This document shows, one piece after another, positions 8,267 through 15,760 of a stretch of DNA of 64,000 nt. The position numbers and the translations under genes are program-made. Below the pieces are notes generated by a model that worked only from the letters and a program-made list of their open reading frames with translations, was not told where the DNA came from and ran no database searches. Where the stretch lies: NCBI GenBank assembly GCA_024742395.1, contig JANSYO010000007.1, positions 53,483 through 117,482 of the forward strand, read 5' to 3'. How positions within the stretch are numbered: the stretch's first letter is position 1; every line of letters begins with the position of its first letter. Source of the DNA: Cytophagales bacterium. Lineage in GTDB: Bacteria; Bacteroidota; Bacteroidia; Cytophagales; Spirosomataceae.

Positions 8267-9278
8267 AAAAATAAAGCAGGTTTTAGCTGTACTGTGTTTT
8301 ATATGTTTAGTTTCCTGTAAACAAGAAACTAAACCTTACTCGCAGATTACTGGTGCTGCACAGGGAACAACTTTCAAAATTGTTTTTGAATCTGTTTCTG
8401 AACAAGACTATTCTTCATCGATAGACAGTCTGTTAAAGGTTATTGATGAGAGTATGTCGCTATGGGATCAAAACTCGTTGATTTCAAGAATTAATACCTT
8501 TGAGGATACTTTAATAATTGATTCTCATTTTAAGAAAGTATTTGAAAGAACTACCCACTTCTATAATGTAAGTGAAGGCCGTTTTGACCCTACTGTTGGG
8601 CCTTTGCTGACCGCTTGGGGCTTGGCAAGAAAAAGTAATTTGCCCATACCAACTCAAACACAGATCGATAGTCTCCTGGGTTATGTGGACTTTTCTTCCT
8701 TTGAATTAAAAGGAAATAAACTTCAGAAGTTGAAATCGAATATTGAACTGGACTTTAATGCAATAGCACAGGGATACAGTGTAGATGCTTTGGGAGATTT
8801 TTTAGAGGAGAAGGGTATTAAGAATTATTTGATTGAACTGGGAGGCGAAATAAAGACCAAAGGTTACAATCAGTTTAAGGAGCCATGGAAGGTAGGTATA
8901 GAAAGACCTGACTTTAATGATTCAGACAGTAATAATGCCATTCAGACAGTGGTTGGGTTATCTGACTTGTCTTTGGCTACCTCGGGCAGTTATCGAAAAT
9001 ATGTAGAGTTTGATGGTAAGAAGTATAGTCATACTATCGATCCCAGAACGGGGTGGCCCGTTAATCATAACCTATTAAGCGTATCAGTGATTACACCTTC
9101 AGCCATGGATGCAGATGCTCTGGCTACCATGTTTATGGTCTTAGGCAAAGAGAAGGCATTAGAGTACGCAAACAAGAATGATATTCTGGTTCAATGTATC
9201 TCAGATAACCTTGGCGAGCTTGAGGTAAGCTTTTCAGAGGGCTTTGAAGAAATCCTTATAGAGCAAACCAATAACTAG
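8259..9278 (+). CDS. apbE: FAD:protein FMN transferase, lipoprotein (flavinylates NqrB/NqrC)
   Basis: Mg-dependent enzyme that cleaves FAD and transfers FMN to the Thr of S-G-[AG]-T motifs; its substrates here are the NqrB and NqrC subunits encoded upstream. I choose GTG at 8259 because it gives a compact lipoprotein signal (short basic head, hydrophobic core, lipobox LVSC). The longer reading from ATG 8214 or 8232 would put an unrelated polar stretch in front. The start overlaps the nqrF stop by 8 bp. Family motifs: GAAQGTTFKI, SLWDQNSLISRIN, FDPTVGPLLTAWG, LDFNAIAQGYSVDAL, LIELGGEIKTKG, YSHTIDPRTGWPV and DADALATMFMVLG. It ends in a 4-bp tail overlap with the opposite-strand NqrM-like gene. 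Confidence 0.94.
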   Translation: MDRKIKQVLAVLCFICLVSCKQETKPYSQITGAAQGTTFKIVFESVSEQDYSSSIDSLLKVIDESMSLWDQNSLISRINTFEDTLIIDSHFKKVFERTTHFYNVSEGRFDPTVGPLLTAWGLARKSNLPIPTQTQIDSLLGYVDFSSFELKGNKLQKLKSNIELDFNAIAQGYSVDALGDFLEEKGIKNYLIELGGEIKTKGYNQFKEPWKVGIERPDFNDSDSNNAIQTVVGLSDLSLATSGSYRKYVEFDGKKYSHTIDPRTGWPVNHNLLSVSVITPSAMDADALATMFMVLGKEKALEYANKNDILVQCISDNLGELEVSFSEGFEEILIEQTNN

Positions 9279-9463
9279 CTATTCTCGCAAGGCTCACCAA
9301 CTGTTTTTCCACAGGCTCCGCAGACAGCTCCCTCTTTCTGAAGCATGGGATTATTATTGGCACAGGTTCCTTTAAATTCACCGTTTTTAACAAAAATTAA
9401 ACGAACGCTGAAAAGAAAAAAAGCGAATAGCACTACGGCTAAAGTGATAAGCAATAATTTCAT
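9275..9463 (-). CDS. NqrM-like small four-cysteine membrane protein
   Basis: 62 residues: one membrane helix (about 3-24), a short basic turn, then a soluble tail with Cys34, Cys48, Cys51 and Cys59. Size, single N-terminal helix and four tail cysteines match the layout of NqrM (DUF539), which in Vibrio is needed to build the iron centre held by NqrD and NqrE. It sits directly after the nqr-apbE operon, convergent with apbE and overlapping it by 4 bp. The visible pattern (GTCANNNPML, VCGACGK) is not identical to Vibrio NqrM, so the assignment rests on layout and position. Alternative: an unrelated small metal-binding membrane protein. Confidence 0.6.
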   Translation of the reverse strand: MKLLLITLAVVLFAFFLFSVRLIFVKNGEFKGTCANNNPMLQKEGAVCGACGKTVGEPCENS

Positions 9464-9560
9464 ATAGTAAAAGTAGATAATTCTATTAACAATTCTGGAA
9501 AACTTTGTCTTATTGTAAGTTTTGACTATTTTGTTATTCCCTTAATTAACTAACAATATT

Positions 9561-10010
9561 ATGGTCACAAAAGTTGAGTCTGTACTGGAAGGAAAAAATT
9601 TGAAAGAGATTGTTGCCGTCAGGCCTGAAACATCTGTGATAGATGCTCTTGGTGTTATGGAGAAATATGGAGTGGGAGCAGTCCTGGTTATGGATGGAGA
9701 AGACCTACGTGGTATTTTTTCTGAAAGAGATTATGCACGGAAGGGAATTATCAAAGGGAGAAAGGCTAAGAGCACACAAATGATAGAAGTTATGACACAT
9801 AACGTTTTTACTGTGGAGCTCAATAAGAGTATTAAGGAGTGCATGGAAATTATGGATACCAAAGGGATTCGTCACCTTCCTGTAATTAATGAAAACGAAA
9901 AAGTAGTAGGCGTGCTTAGTATTAGAGATATAGTAAATGCTTTGATCATGGAGCAGCGTCAGCATATTAATTTTTTAGAGAATTATATATCAGGCTCAAT
10001 TGCAGGCTAG
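9561..10010 (+). CDS. CBS-domain-pair protein
   Basis: 149 residues made almost wholly of two CBS motifs (about 10-65 and 75-135), forming one Bateman module. Such modules bind adenine nucleotides and act as regulatory sensors. Seen: VRPETSVIDALGVMEKYGVGAVLVMDG, then FSERDYARK, and MDTKGIRHLPVINENEKVVGVLSIRDIV. No catalytic domain is attached, so its target is unknown. Monocistronic or co-read with the following phosphatase gene, 33 bp downstream. Confidence 0.85.
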   Translation: MVTKVESVLEGKNLKEIVAVRPETSVIDALGVMEKYGVGAVLVMDGEDLRGIFSERDYARKGIIKGRKAKSTQMIEVMTHNVFTVELNKSIKECMEIMDTKGIRHLPVINENEKVVGVLSIRDIVNALIMEQRQHINFLENYISGSIAG

Positions 10011-10026
10011 GCTTTTACTACCTTTG
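10000..10026 (+). promoter_or_regulatory. Promoter for the SixA-like gene
   Basis: TACCTTTG at 10019-10026 is an exact TAnnTTTG -7 box; a TTG at 10000-10002 is 16 bases upstream, shorter than the preferred spacing. It overlaps the end of the CBS gene and predicts a leader of about 10 nt before the ATG at 10044. Confidence 0.4.
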
Positions 10027-10043
10027 CGAAAAGTTAAGAGCAA

Positions 10044-10538
10044 ATGGTAAAACGATTGTATATTGTTCGTCACGCACAAGCGGAAGATGGATACCTAAGG
10101 GACGTAGAAAGAAATCTTACCTCCAAAGGTATTATGCAATCTGCCAAGCTGGGACGGTCACTAAAAGAAGAGGGAATTTCCATTGGAAAGATTTTAAGTA
10201 GCCCGGCCAACAGAGCTTTTCAAACAGCCAAAGTTTTTCTGGAACAATACAATAGAGAGGAAGACGAGATTGTAGTACTTGAAGGATTGTATGGTGGTGG
10301 CCCAAGAGGATATTTGGCAGCTATTAATGGAATAGCTGAAGAAGAGGAATCCGCGGCTGTTTTTGGCCATAATCCTGATATTACTTTTTTTGCGGAATAC
10401 CTGACAAGGGACGATATTCAGGGAGATATGAAAAAAGCGACTATTATTGTTATGGAATTTGAGAACCTGAACTGGGCAGAGATCTCCGGAAACACCGGAA
10501 AGGTTCTGAGAAGAATTGATGTCGGAACTATTGCCTGA
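10044..10538 (+). CDS. SixA-like histidine phosphatase family protein
   Basis: Cytoplasmic member of the histidine phosphatase (phosphoglycerate-mutase-like) superfamily. The catalytic RHA/G motif is at the N-terminus: LYIVRHAQAED (His10 as phosphoacceptor). Supporting motifs: ILSSPANRAFQTAKVFLE with the second Arg, and VFGHNPDITFFAEYL with the distal His. 164 residues fits SixA-type proteins, which dephosphorylate His-phosphotransfer proteins or small molecules; the actual substrate cannot be inferred. Followed 8 bp later by a tiny membrane-protein gene. Confidence 0.85.
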   Translation: MVKRLYIVRHAQAEDGYLRDVERNLTSKGIMQSAKLGRSLKEEGISIGKILSSPANRAFQTAKVFLEQYNREEDEIVVLEGLYGGGPRGYLAAINGIAEEEESAAVFGHNPDITFFAEYLTRDDIQGDMKKATIIVMEFENLNWAEISGNTGKVLRRIDVGTIA

Positions 10539-10546
10539 GATTTAAC

Positions 10547-10690
10547 ATGCAGAAGAAGGGAAAGAATATTTTTAAAATAGTTTTTATATTGTTTTTGGCC
10601 ATTGTATTGTGGCTTCTTTATGACATGGCGAGACAAACCTCTGCTCCATGGAACAAAAACAAGCAGCTGGAAAGGGCAATTGATAATTAA
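10547..10690 (+). CDS. Small single-pass membrane protein (47 aa)
   Basis: Open frame of 48 codons, ATG at 10547 and TAA at 10688-10690. It encodes a lysine-rich head (MQKKGKN), one hydrophobic helix (about residues 9-25) and a short polar tail ending KQLERAIDN. It begins 8 bp after the SixA-like gene, on the same strand, so is probably co-transcribed. Support is the spacing, the clean membrane-helix design and the position filling the space before the convergent gene at 10696. No family recognised. Confidence 0.55.
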   Translation: MQKKGKNIFKIVFILFLAIVLWLLYDMARQTSAPWNKNKQLERAIDN

Positions 10691-10695
10691 GAAAC

Positions 10696-11532
10696 TTAAA
10701 ACTTTAATTTTGTCAGTATGGCGTAATGGTCAGAGGCAAACCTGCCTTCCCAGGTGTTAGATAAGCTGGCGTGCTTTAAAACATCTACTTCCTTACTTAC
10801 GAAAATATGGTCAATGTTAGTGCCGGCTCTTTCTTTGCTTTCAAAGCCGTTAAAGGTATCTAAGGGGCCAAAATGTGGATGTTTGCTCGCATCTTGTGTG
10901 TTTTTATAAACCGACTGAGTAAAGACCTGAAGAATGCTTGTTTCCGGAGTACTATTGAAGTCACCCATTAATATTATCGGTAAATTCTTTTTTTGCAACT
11001 CCTTAGTTAGTTCAACAATTAGTTTAGAACTGTTTTCTCTGGCTAATACGCCAATATGATCATAATGTGTATTAATCAAGATGAAGTTCTTCTTGGATAT
11101 TTTATCTGTTAAGGTGGCTATAGTGGCTATACGTGGTAAAGCTGCATCCCAACTTTTCGAGGGCTTATCTGGTGATTCAGAAAGCCAGACTGTTTTCCAA
11201 TCGATCAAACGGAACCTTTCAGTTTTAAAGAAAATAGGAGAGTATTCACCTTTCTCTTTGCCGTCATCTCTACCTACGCCTATCCAGTCATAATCTGATA
11301 ACTTTTCAGCTAGATAGTCTACCTGTGGCTTAGTAGCCTCCTGAAGTCCCAAAAGGTCTGCTTCGTAAAAGGTAATTGTTTGTGCTACATAGTCCTTCCG
11401 GTTTTCCCATTGGTTTATACCATCGTTAGGAGTGGCATATCTAATATTGAAGGTCATGGCATTTAAAGAAGTTTGAGCCAAACCACAAAAAGGTAATAAA
11501 CTAAGAAGCAGAAGGGTTTTTATTGTACGCAT
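10696..11532 (-). CDS. Secreted endonuclease/exonuclease/phosphatase family protein
   Basis: Member of the EEP (DNase I/exonuclease III-like) superfamily with an N-terminal signal peptide (MRTIKTLLLLSLLPFCGLAQ), hence exported. I take the ATG at 11532; a start 7 codons upstream would precede the signal peptide with polar residues. Motifs: TFNIRYATPNDG (metal-binding Asn), LGLQEATKPQVDYL (catalytic Glu), INTHYDHIG, LMGDFNSTPE (Asp and Asn), and the C-terminal ASDHYAI (Asp-His). Substrate could be a phosphodiester or phosphomonoester such as a sugar or inositol phosphate; nuclease function is not certain. Confidence 0.85.
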   Translation of the reverse strand: MRTIKTLLLLSLLPFCGLAQTSLNAMTFNIRYATPNDGINQWENRKDYVAQTITFYEADLLGLQEATKPQVDYLAEKLSDYDWIGVGRDDGKEKGEYSPIFFKTERFRLIDWKTVWLSESPDKPSKSWDAALPRIATIATLTDKISKKNFILINTHYDHIGVLARENSSKLIVELTKELQKKNLPIILMGDFNSTPETSILQVFTQSVYKNTQDASKHPHFGPLDTFNGFESKERAGTNIDHIFVSKEVDVLKHASLSNTWEGRFASDHYAILTKLKF

Positions 11533-11587
11533 AGTAGAAACTGTAACTTTCAAACGAAAGTTACAGTATATCCAAAAACCCCAAAAA

Positions 11588-12094
11588 TTAATGATTAAAT
11601 AGTTTTAGAAAACTAGAGATAAGCCAGCTTTCTTTAGACTTAAGTAATGAATCCACAGTACTGTCTGCAAAGTTTGTTACCTGGCTGATTTCCTGTATAA
11701 TTTTTAGCACCTCTTTCTTTTCTTCTGTATCTGGTACTAATTCATTTTGTATTTCTTCCATAGTGCCTTTAATGGGCTCTATTTCTCTTCTTCTTCTTTC
11801 CTTGGCAATCTGCCTTGCTACTTTCCAAATATCCTTTTCAGCTACAAAATATTCTTTACGCTCACCGGGTAGCAATTGCTTAAAAATAAGACCCCAGCTC
11901 ATCAAATCACGAAGATTCATATTGACATTACCCCTTGATATTTGGAGTTCTGCCATTATTTGGTCTGCATTCAGGGCTTCGGGGGCTAGTAAAAGAAGGG
12001 CGTGTATCTGAGACATGGTTCTATTGATACCCCACTGAGTGGCAAGGGTACCCCATGTATGGATAAACTTATCCTTCGCTTCTTGTAATTCCAT
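11588..12094 (-). CDS. GbsR/MarR-type transcriptional regulator
   Basis: Winged-helix DNA-binding protein of 168 residues. The N-terminal part (GTLATQWGINRTMSQIHALLLL) and the recognition region (LNADQIMAELQISRGNVNMNLRDLMSWGLI) are characteristic of the GbsR branch of the MarR superfamily; the wing is GERKEYFVAEKD. A helical C-terminal part (about 105-168) likely forms the dimer interface or ligand pocket. Target genes unknown; it is a single gene with its own upstream space of about 165 bp before the PBP1A gene. Confidence 0.82.
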   Translation of the reverse strand: MELQEAKDKFIHTWGTLATQWGINRTMSQIHALLLLAPEALNADQIMAELQISRGNVNMNLRDLMSWGLIFKQLLPGERKEYFVAEKDIWKVARQIAKERRRREIEPIKGTMEEIQNELVPDTEEKKEVLKIIQEISQVTNFADSTVDSLLKSKESWLISSFLKLFNH

Positions 12095-12260
12095 AAAATG
12101 GTTAAACTAAATCTTTTAGGATGCACGTAAGATCAGAAGTCAAAGAAAGCTAACCATATTGAATTTTCAAAATATTCTGAAAGTATTTATACTTAAAGTG
12201 GATAAATCATCCCAAAAGAGAATCAAAAAATGAAAGATATAAAAAGCCTTTTACACTGAT

Positions 12261-14618
12261 TTAAAGCATTTCATCTTCATCTTCAGGTTGTATTATTGTT
12301 GGATTATACCTTGAAGTACTATCAGATGGCGGGGCATAAGTTTCCCCCTGGCTTAGAATGCAGTCGCCGGAAATTCGGATGCCATCAGGTACATTGAATT
12401 TACTTCTTTTGTATTCAAGGTCTTCATCTGCGTATACCTTCTCCATGAATTTTCCATAGGCTGGCATTGCCATTCTTCCCCCTTGCCCATAGGCCAAAGA
12501 TCTGAAGTGAATTGCCCTGTCATCTCCTCCTGACCATACACCTGCAATTAGATTTTGAGTCATTCCCATGAACCATCCATCTGAATAATTGGAGGTTGTA
12601 CCTGTTTTACCTGCTACTTCATTGTTAGCAAGAATTCCGTATCTGGCTAAACCAGCCGAAGTACCACCTCCGAGGGTTGAACCTCTCATTAGGTGAATCA
12701 TTTTATAGGCCGTTTCGGCACTTAATACCTCTTTTTGATCAGGCAGATATTCTCGTATGAGTTCACCATGTTTATCTTCTATTCTTGTAACAAACAAGGG
12801 CTCGGTATATTTTCCTCCGTTAGCAAAGACGGCATAGCCGCTTAGCATTTCGTATAAAGAAACCTCTCCCACACCAAGGCACAAAGAAGGGCTATTCGGT
12901 AGCTCACTTTTAATACCTAATTGATGAGCCATTTTAATTACATTTGTTGGTTTAAACTGTTTAATAAGTTTAGCACTGACGGAGTTTACTGATTGTCCAA
13001 GGGCTGTTCTAAGAGTCAATGGCCTGTAGCTGTATTTACCATTGGCATTTTTTGGGGTATAGGTAGTGCCTACCAAACCGTCTTCCGGCCCAAAGGTGAC
13101 AGGTTCGTCTACTACTACTTCGCAGGTTGAGAAACCATTGTCTATGGCTGTAACATAAACAAAAGGCTTGAAGGTTGATCCGGGCTGACGCTTACTTTGC
13201 TGCACATGATCATATTTGAAATATTTATAATCTATACCACCTACCCATGCTTTGATATGACCATTTCGTGGATCCATGGCCATCATACCCATGTTCAGAA
13301 GTTTCTTATAATGTCTGATTGAATCCATGTGAGAGATAAGAGTATCTTTTTCACCCTCCCAGGTAAAGATCGTCATATCCGTCTTTTTGTTCATTTCAGC
13401 GAAAATCTTCTTTTCGTCATCGCCGAATTTTTTCTTTAAACTCCTGTATACGCCGGTTCTTTTCGCCACAGACTCTATAAAACCTGGAATTTCTTCGTAA
13501 CCGCCTGCTGAGGTTTCTGAATTTCTTCTTTGCACCCATGGATTACGGCCTTTCCAATGCTCATAAAAAAGCTTTTGCTGGCTTGCCATATGGTCTGCCA
13601 CGGCTTCTTCTGCATAGTTTTGCATTCGGGAGTCTATCGTGGTATAAATTTTAAAACCTTTGGTATAAAGATCTTCAGGCTGATAGCCATATTTCTTAAT
13701 TTCCTCCTTAGCCCAATCTTTCAAAAATTGACGGAAATAAGGTGCAGGACCATTGTTATGTGAGTCAGGAGAATAATTTAATACAATATCTTCCTCCTTT
13801 AATTGGTCAAAATCGTCCTTACTAAGTTTACCATATTTTACCATCTGGGCTAACACCGTATTCCTTCTTGGCTTTGCATATTGAGGTCTGAATTTTGGAT
13901 TAAATCTTGATGGATTCTGGATCATACCAACCAGCAGGGCAGCTTCATTGGTATTTAGATTTTTGGGTGATTTTTGAAAATATGTTTTTGCTGCTGATTT
14001 TATCCCATGGGCACCGGAGCTAAACTCAATGGTATCCAGGTACATTTTCATGATCTCCTGTTTTGTATACCTTTTTTCCAGTTTAACAGCTGTGATCCAT
14101 TCTTTAGTTTTAATTATTAATGTTCTTACTCCCGGTATGTCATAAAGGAAACTCTCGAAAGAATCATCTCTTCTTAATCGAAAAAGGTTTTTTGCAAGCT
14201 GTTGAGATATTGTACTACCGCCACCCTGAGGATTTAAAGTAAGCAAGCCGGTAAAAACCCGGATCATAGATCGGGCATCAATACCGCCATGTTTTGTGAA
14301 TCTTACATCTTCGGTAGCAATCAAAGCATCAATTAACTTCGGTGAGAGTTCTTCGAAATCTGCCGGGCTTCTGTTTTCATAAAAGAATTTCCCCAGCACT
14401 TTTCCATCTGAAGAAATGATTTCAGAAGCAATCTCACTTTTCGGATTATCCAGATCTTCTACACTTGGCATTTTGCCAAAAAGCCAGAACAAGTTAAAAT
14501 TGACAGCTAACAGATATATGACGAAAAGGGCAATTGCACTAAAGAAAGAAACATACAGAAAGTTGATTACCCTTCTGAATTTACCTTTAGCCAAAAAGCC
14601 CATTTGTGGGAATTTCAT
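12261..14618 (-). CDS. mrcA: Penicillin-binding protein 1A, bifunctional transglycosylase/transpeptidase
   Basis: Class A PBP that polymerises lipid II and cross-links peptidoglycan in the periplasm, anchored by one helix (about residues 20-42). GT51 domain: catalytic Glu103 in ATEDVRF, GGSTISQQLAKNLF, RRDDSF region and KEIMKMYLD-type segment TKQEIMKMYLDTIEFSSGAHG. Transpeptidase domain: SxxK as GSTFKPF with Ser481, SxN as QSVNSVSA, KTGT as GKTGTTS with Lys671. 785 residues, normal length; the tail is acidic (PEDEDEML). A TAAATTTG box lies 27-34 bp upstream of the ATG. Confidence 0.94.
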   Translation of the reverse strand: MKFPQMGFLAKGKFRRVINFLYVSFFSAIALFVIYLLAVNFNLFWLFGKMPSVEDLDNPKSEIASEIISSDGKVLGKFFYENRSPADFEELSPKLIDALIATEDVRFTKHGGIDARSMIRVFTGLLTLNPQGGGSTISQQLAKNLFRLRRDDSFESFLYDIPGVRTLIIKTKEWITAVKLEKRYTKQEIMKMYLDTIEFSSGAHGIKSAAKTYFQKSPKNLNTNEAALLVGMIQNPSRFNPKFRPQYAKPRRNTVLAQMVKYGKLSKDDFDQLKEEDIVLNYSPDSHNNGPAPYFRQFLKDWAKEEIKKYGYQPEDLYTKGFKIYTTIDSRMQNYAEEAVADHMASQQKLFYEHWKGRNPWVQRRNSETSAGGYEEIPGFIESVAKRTGVYRSLKKKFGDDEKKIFAEMNKKTDMTIFTWEGEKDTLISHMDSIRHYKKLLNMGMMAMDPRNGHIKAWVGGIDYKYFKYDHVQQSKRQPGSTFKPFVYVTAIDNGFSTCEVVVDEPVTFGPEDGLVGTTYTPKNANGKYSYRPLTLRTALGQSVNSVSAKLIKQFKPTNVIKMAHQLGIKSELPNSPSLCLGVGEVSLYEMLSGYAVFANGGKYTEPLFVTRIEDKHGELIREYLPDQKEVLSAETAYKMIHLMRGSTLGGGTSAGLARYGILANNEVAGKTGTTSNYSDGWFMGMTQNLIAGVWSGGDDRAIHFRSLAYGQGGRMAMPAYGKFMEKVYADEDLEYKRSKFNVPDGIRISGDCILSQGETYAPPSDSTSRYNPTIIQPEDEDEML

Positions 14619-14644
14619 ATAGGAAAACGAGTTTTATTGAATTT

Positions 14645-14652
14645 CAAATTTA
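14645..14652 (-). promoter_or_regulatory. -7 box for the PBP1A gene
   Basis: On the minus strand this reads TAAATTTG, an exact TAnnTTTG box, giving a predicted leader of about 20 nt before the ATG at 14618. No good TTG at -33 was seen, so the call is moderate. Confidence 0.4.
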
Positions 14653-14708
14653 CATGATTATGTTTGAGAACGAACTTTCTGATCTCAAATTTCAAAAAGC
14701 AGACATTT

Positions 14709-15719
14709 CTAGAGTTCATATCTAGGCATTGCACTTACTTGCTGAGTGGCAAATTCTTTTGCCAAATACTTATAATGAGCGGCCATGGCTATCATGGCGG
14801 CATTGTCTGTACAGTACTCAAACTTCGGTATGTATACCTGCCAGTTTTCTTTCTCAGCCAAAGAGGTGATGCTTTTTCTGAGTCCTGAATTTGCAGCCAC
14901 TCCGCCAGCAATTGCAATGTGTTTAACCTTATACTTTCGAACGGCCTTTTTAAGTTTTTGAAGTAGGGTTTCAATTAAGGTATGCTGGTAGCTGGCACAT
15001 ATATCAGCAATGTTTGAATCAATGAAGTCAAGGTCTTCTTTTACTTTTTTCTGAAGGAAATAAAGAAGAGCCGTTTTTACTCCTGAGAAAGAATAAGTAA
15101 AACCTTTCATCTCAGAAATTGGAAATTCAAAAGCAAGTGGGTCACCTTGAGCGGCATATTTATCTATCATTGGGCCGCCCGGATAGGGTAAGCCCAGCAT
15201 TTTTGCGGCTTTATCAAAAGCCTCTCCAACCGCATCGTCTTGCGTTTCACCAATAACCTCCATATTTAAATGGTCTTTAACCAGTACTAATTGTGTATGG
15301 CCGCCACTAACGGTTAGGCAGATAAAGGGGAATGAGGGTTTCGGTTCTTCAATAAAATGGGCCAGAATGTGGGCTTGCATGTGATTTACTTCGATTAGCG
15401 GAGTTCCGTTTGCGAGAGCAAATGCTTTAGCAAAGGAGGTACCTACTAACAAGGAACCTAGTAATCCGGGGCCACGTGTAAATCCTAATGCAACGAGCTC
15501 ATTTTTTCCTACCTTTGCCTCTTTAAGAGACTTATCTACAACGGGTAAAATATGCTGCTGATGAGCTCTGGAAGCAAGTTCCGGAACTACACCACCATAT
15601 TTTTCGTGGATAACCTGAGTGGAAACAATGTTAGATTTGACCTCACCGTTAATAATAACTGCGGCAGAGGTCTCATCACAAGAAGATTCAATGGCCAGAA
15701 TGGCAAGTTTTTTTGACAT
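14709..15719 (-). CDS. tsaD: tRNA N6-adenosine threonylcarbamoyltransferase
   Basis: Catalytic subunit that transfers the threonylcarbamoyl group to A37 of ANN-decoding tRNAs (t6A), working with TsaB/TsaE in the cytoplasm. Start taken at ATG 15719 (MSKKLAILAIESSCDETSAAV), four codons inside the longest frame, because this is the usual family start. Metal ligands His113 and His117 in NHMQAHILAH and the Asp of EYCTDNAAMIA are present, as are TVSGGHTQLVLV and the ASRAHQQHI motif. 336 residues is the standard length. Divergent from the tamB-like gene with only 41 bp between starts. Confidence 0.95.
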   Translation of the reverse strand: MSKKLAILAIESSCDETSAAVIINGEVKSNIVSTQVIHEKYGGVVPELASRAHQQHILPVVDKSLKEAKVGKNELVALGFTRGPGLLGSLLVGTSFAKAFALANGTPLIEVNHMQAHILAHFIEEPKPSFPFICLTVSGGHTQLVLVKDHLNMEVIGETQDDAVGEAFDKAAKMLGLPYPGGPMIDKYAAQGDPLAFEFPISEMKGFTYSFSGVKTALLYFLQKKVKEDLDFIDSNIADICASYQHTLIETLLQKLKKAVRKYKVKHIAIAGGVAANSGLRKSITSLAEKENWQVYIPKFEYCTDNAAMIAMAAHYKYLAKEFATQQVSAMPRYEL

Positions 15720-15728
15720 AGTAAGGCA

Positions 15729-15736
15729 CAAAAATA
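15729..15736 (-). promoter_or_regulatory. -7 box for tsaD
   Basis: Reads TATTTTTG on the minus strand, an exact TAnnTTTG match 10 bp upstream of the chosen tsaD ATG. Such a short distance implies a very short leader. No matching TTG upstream was found. Confidence 0.35.
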
Positions 15737-15760
15737 GACAGAAGAAAGCAGAAAGTAAAT

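Noticed and set aside
12353..12547. 64-aa minus-strand frame inside the PBP1A gene
   Set aside because: Out-of-frame shadow of the transpeptidase domain; no independent start signal or family.
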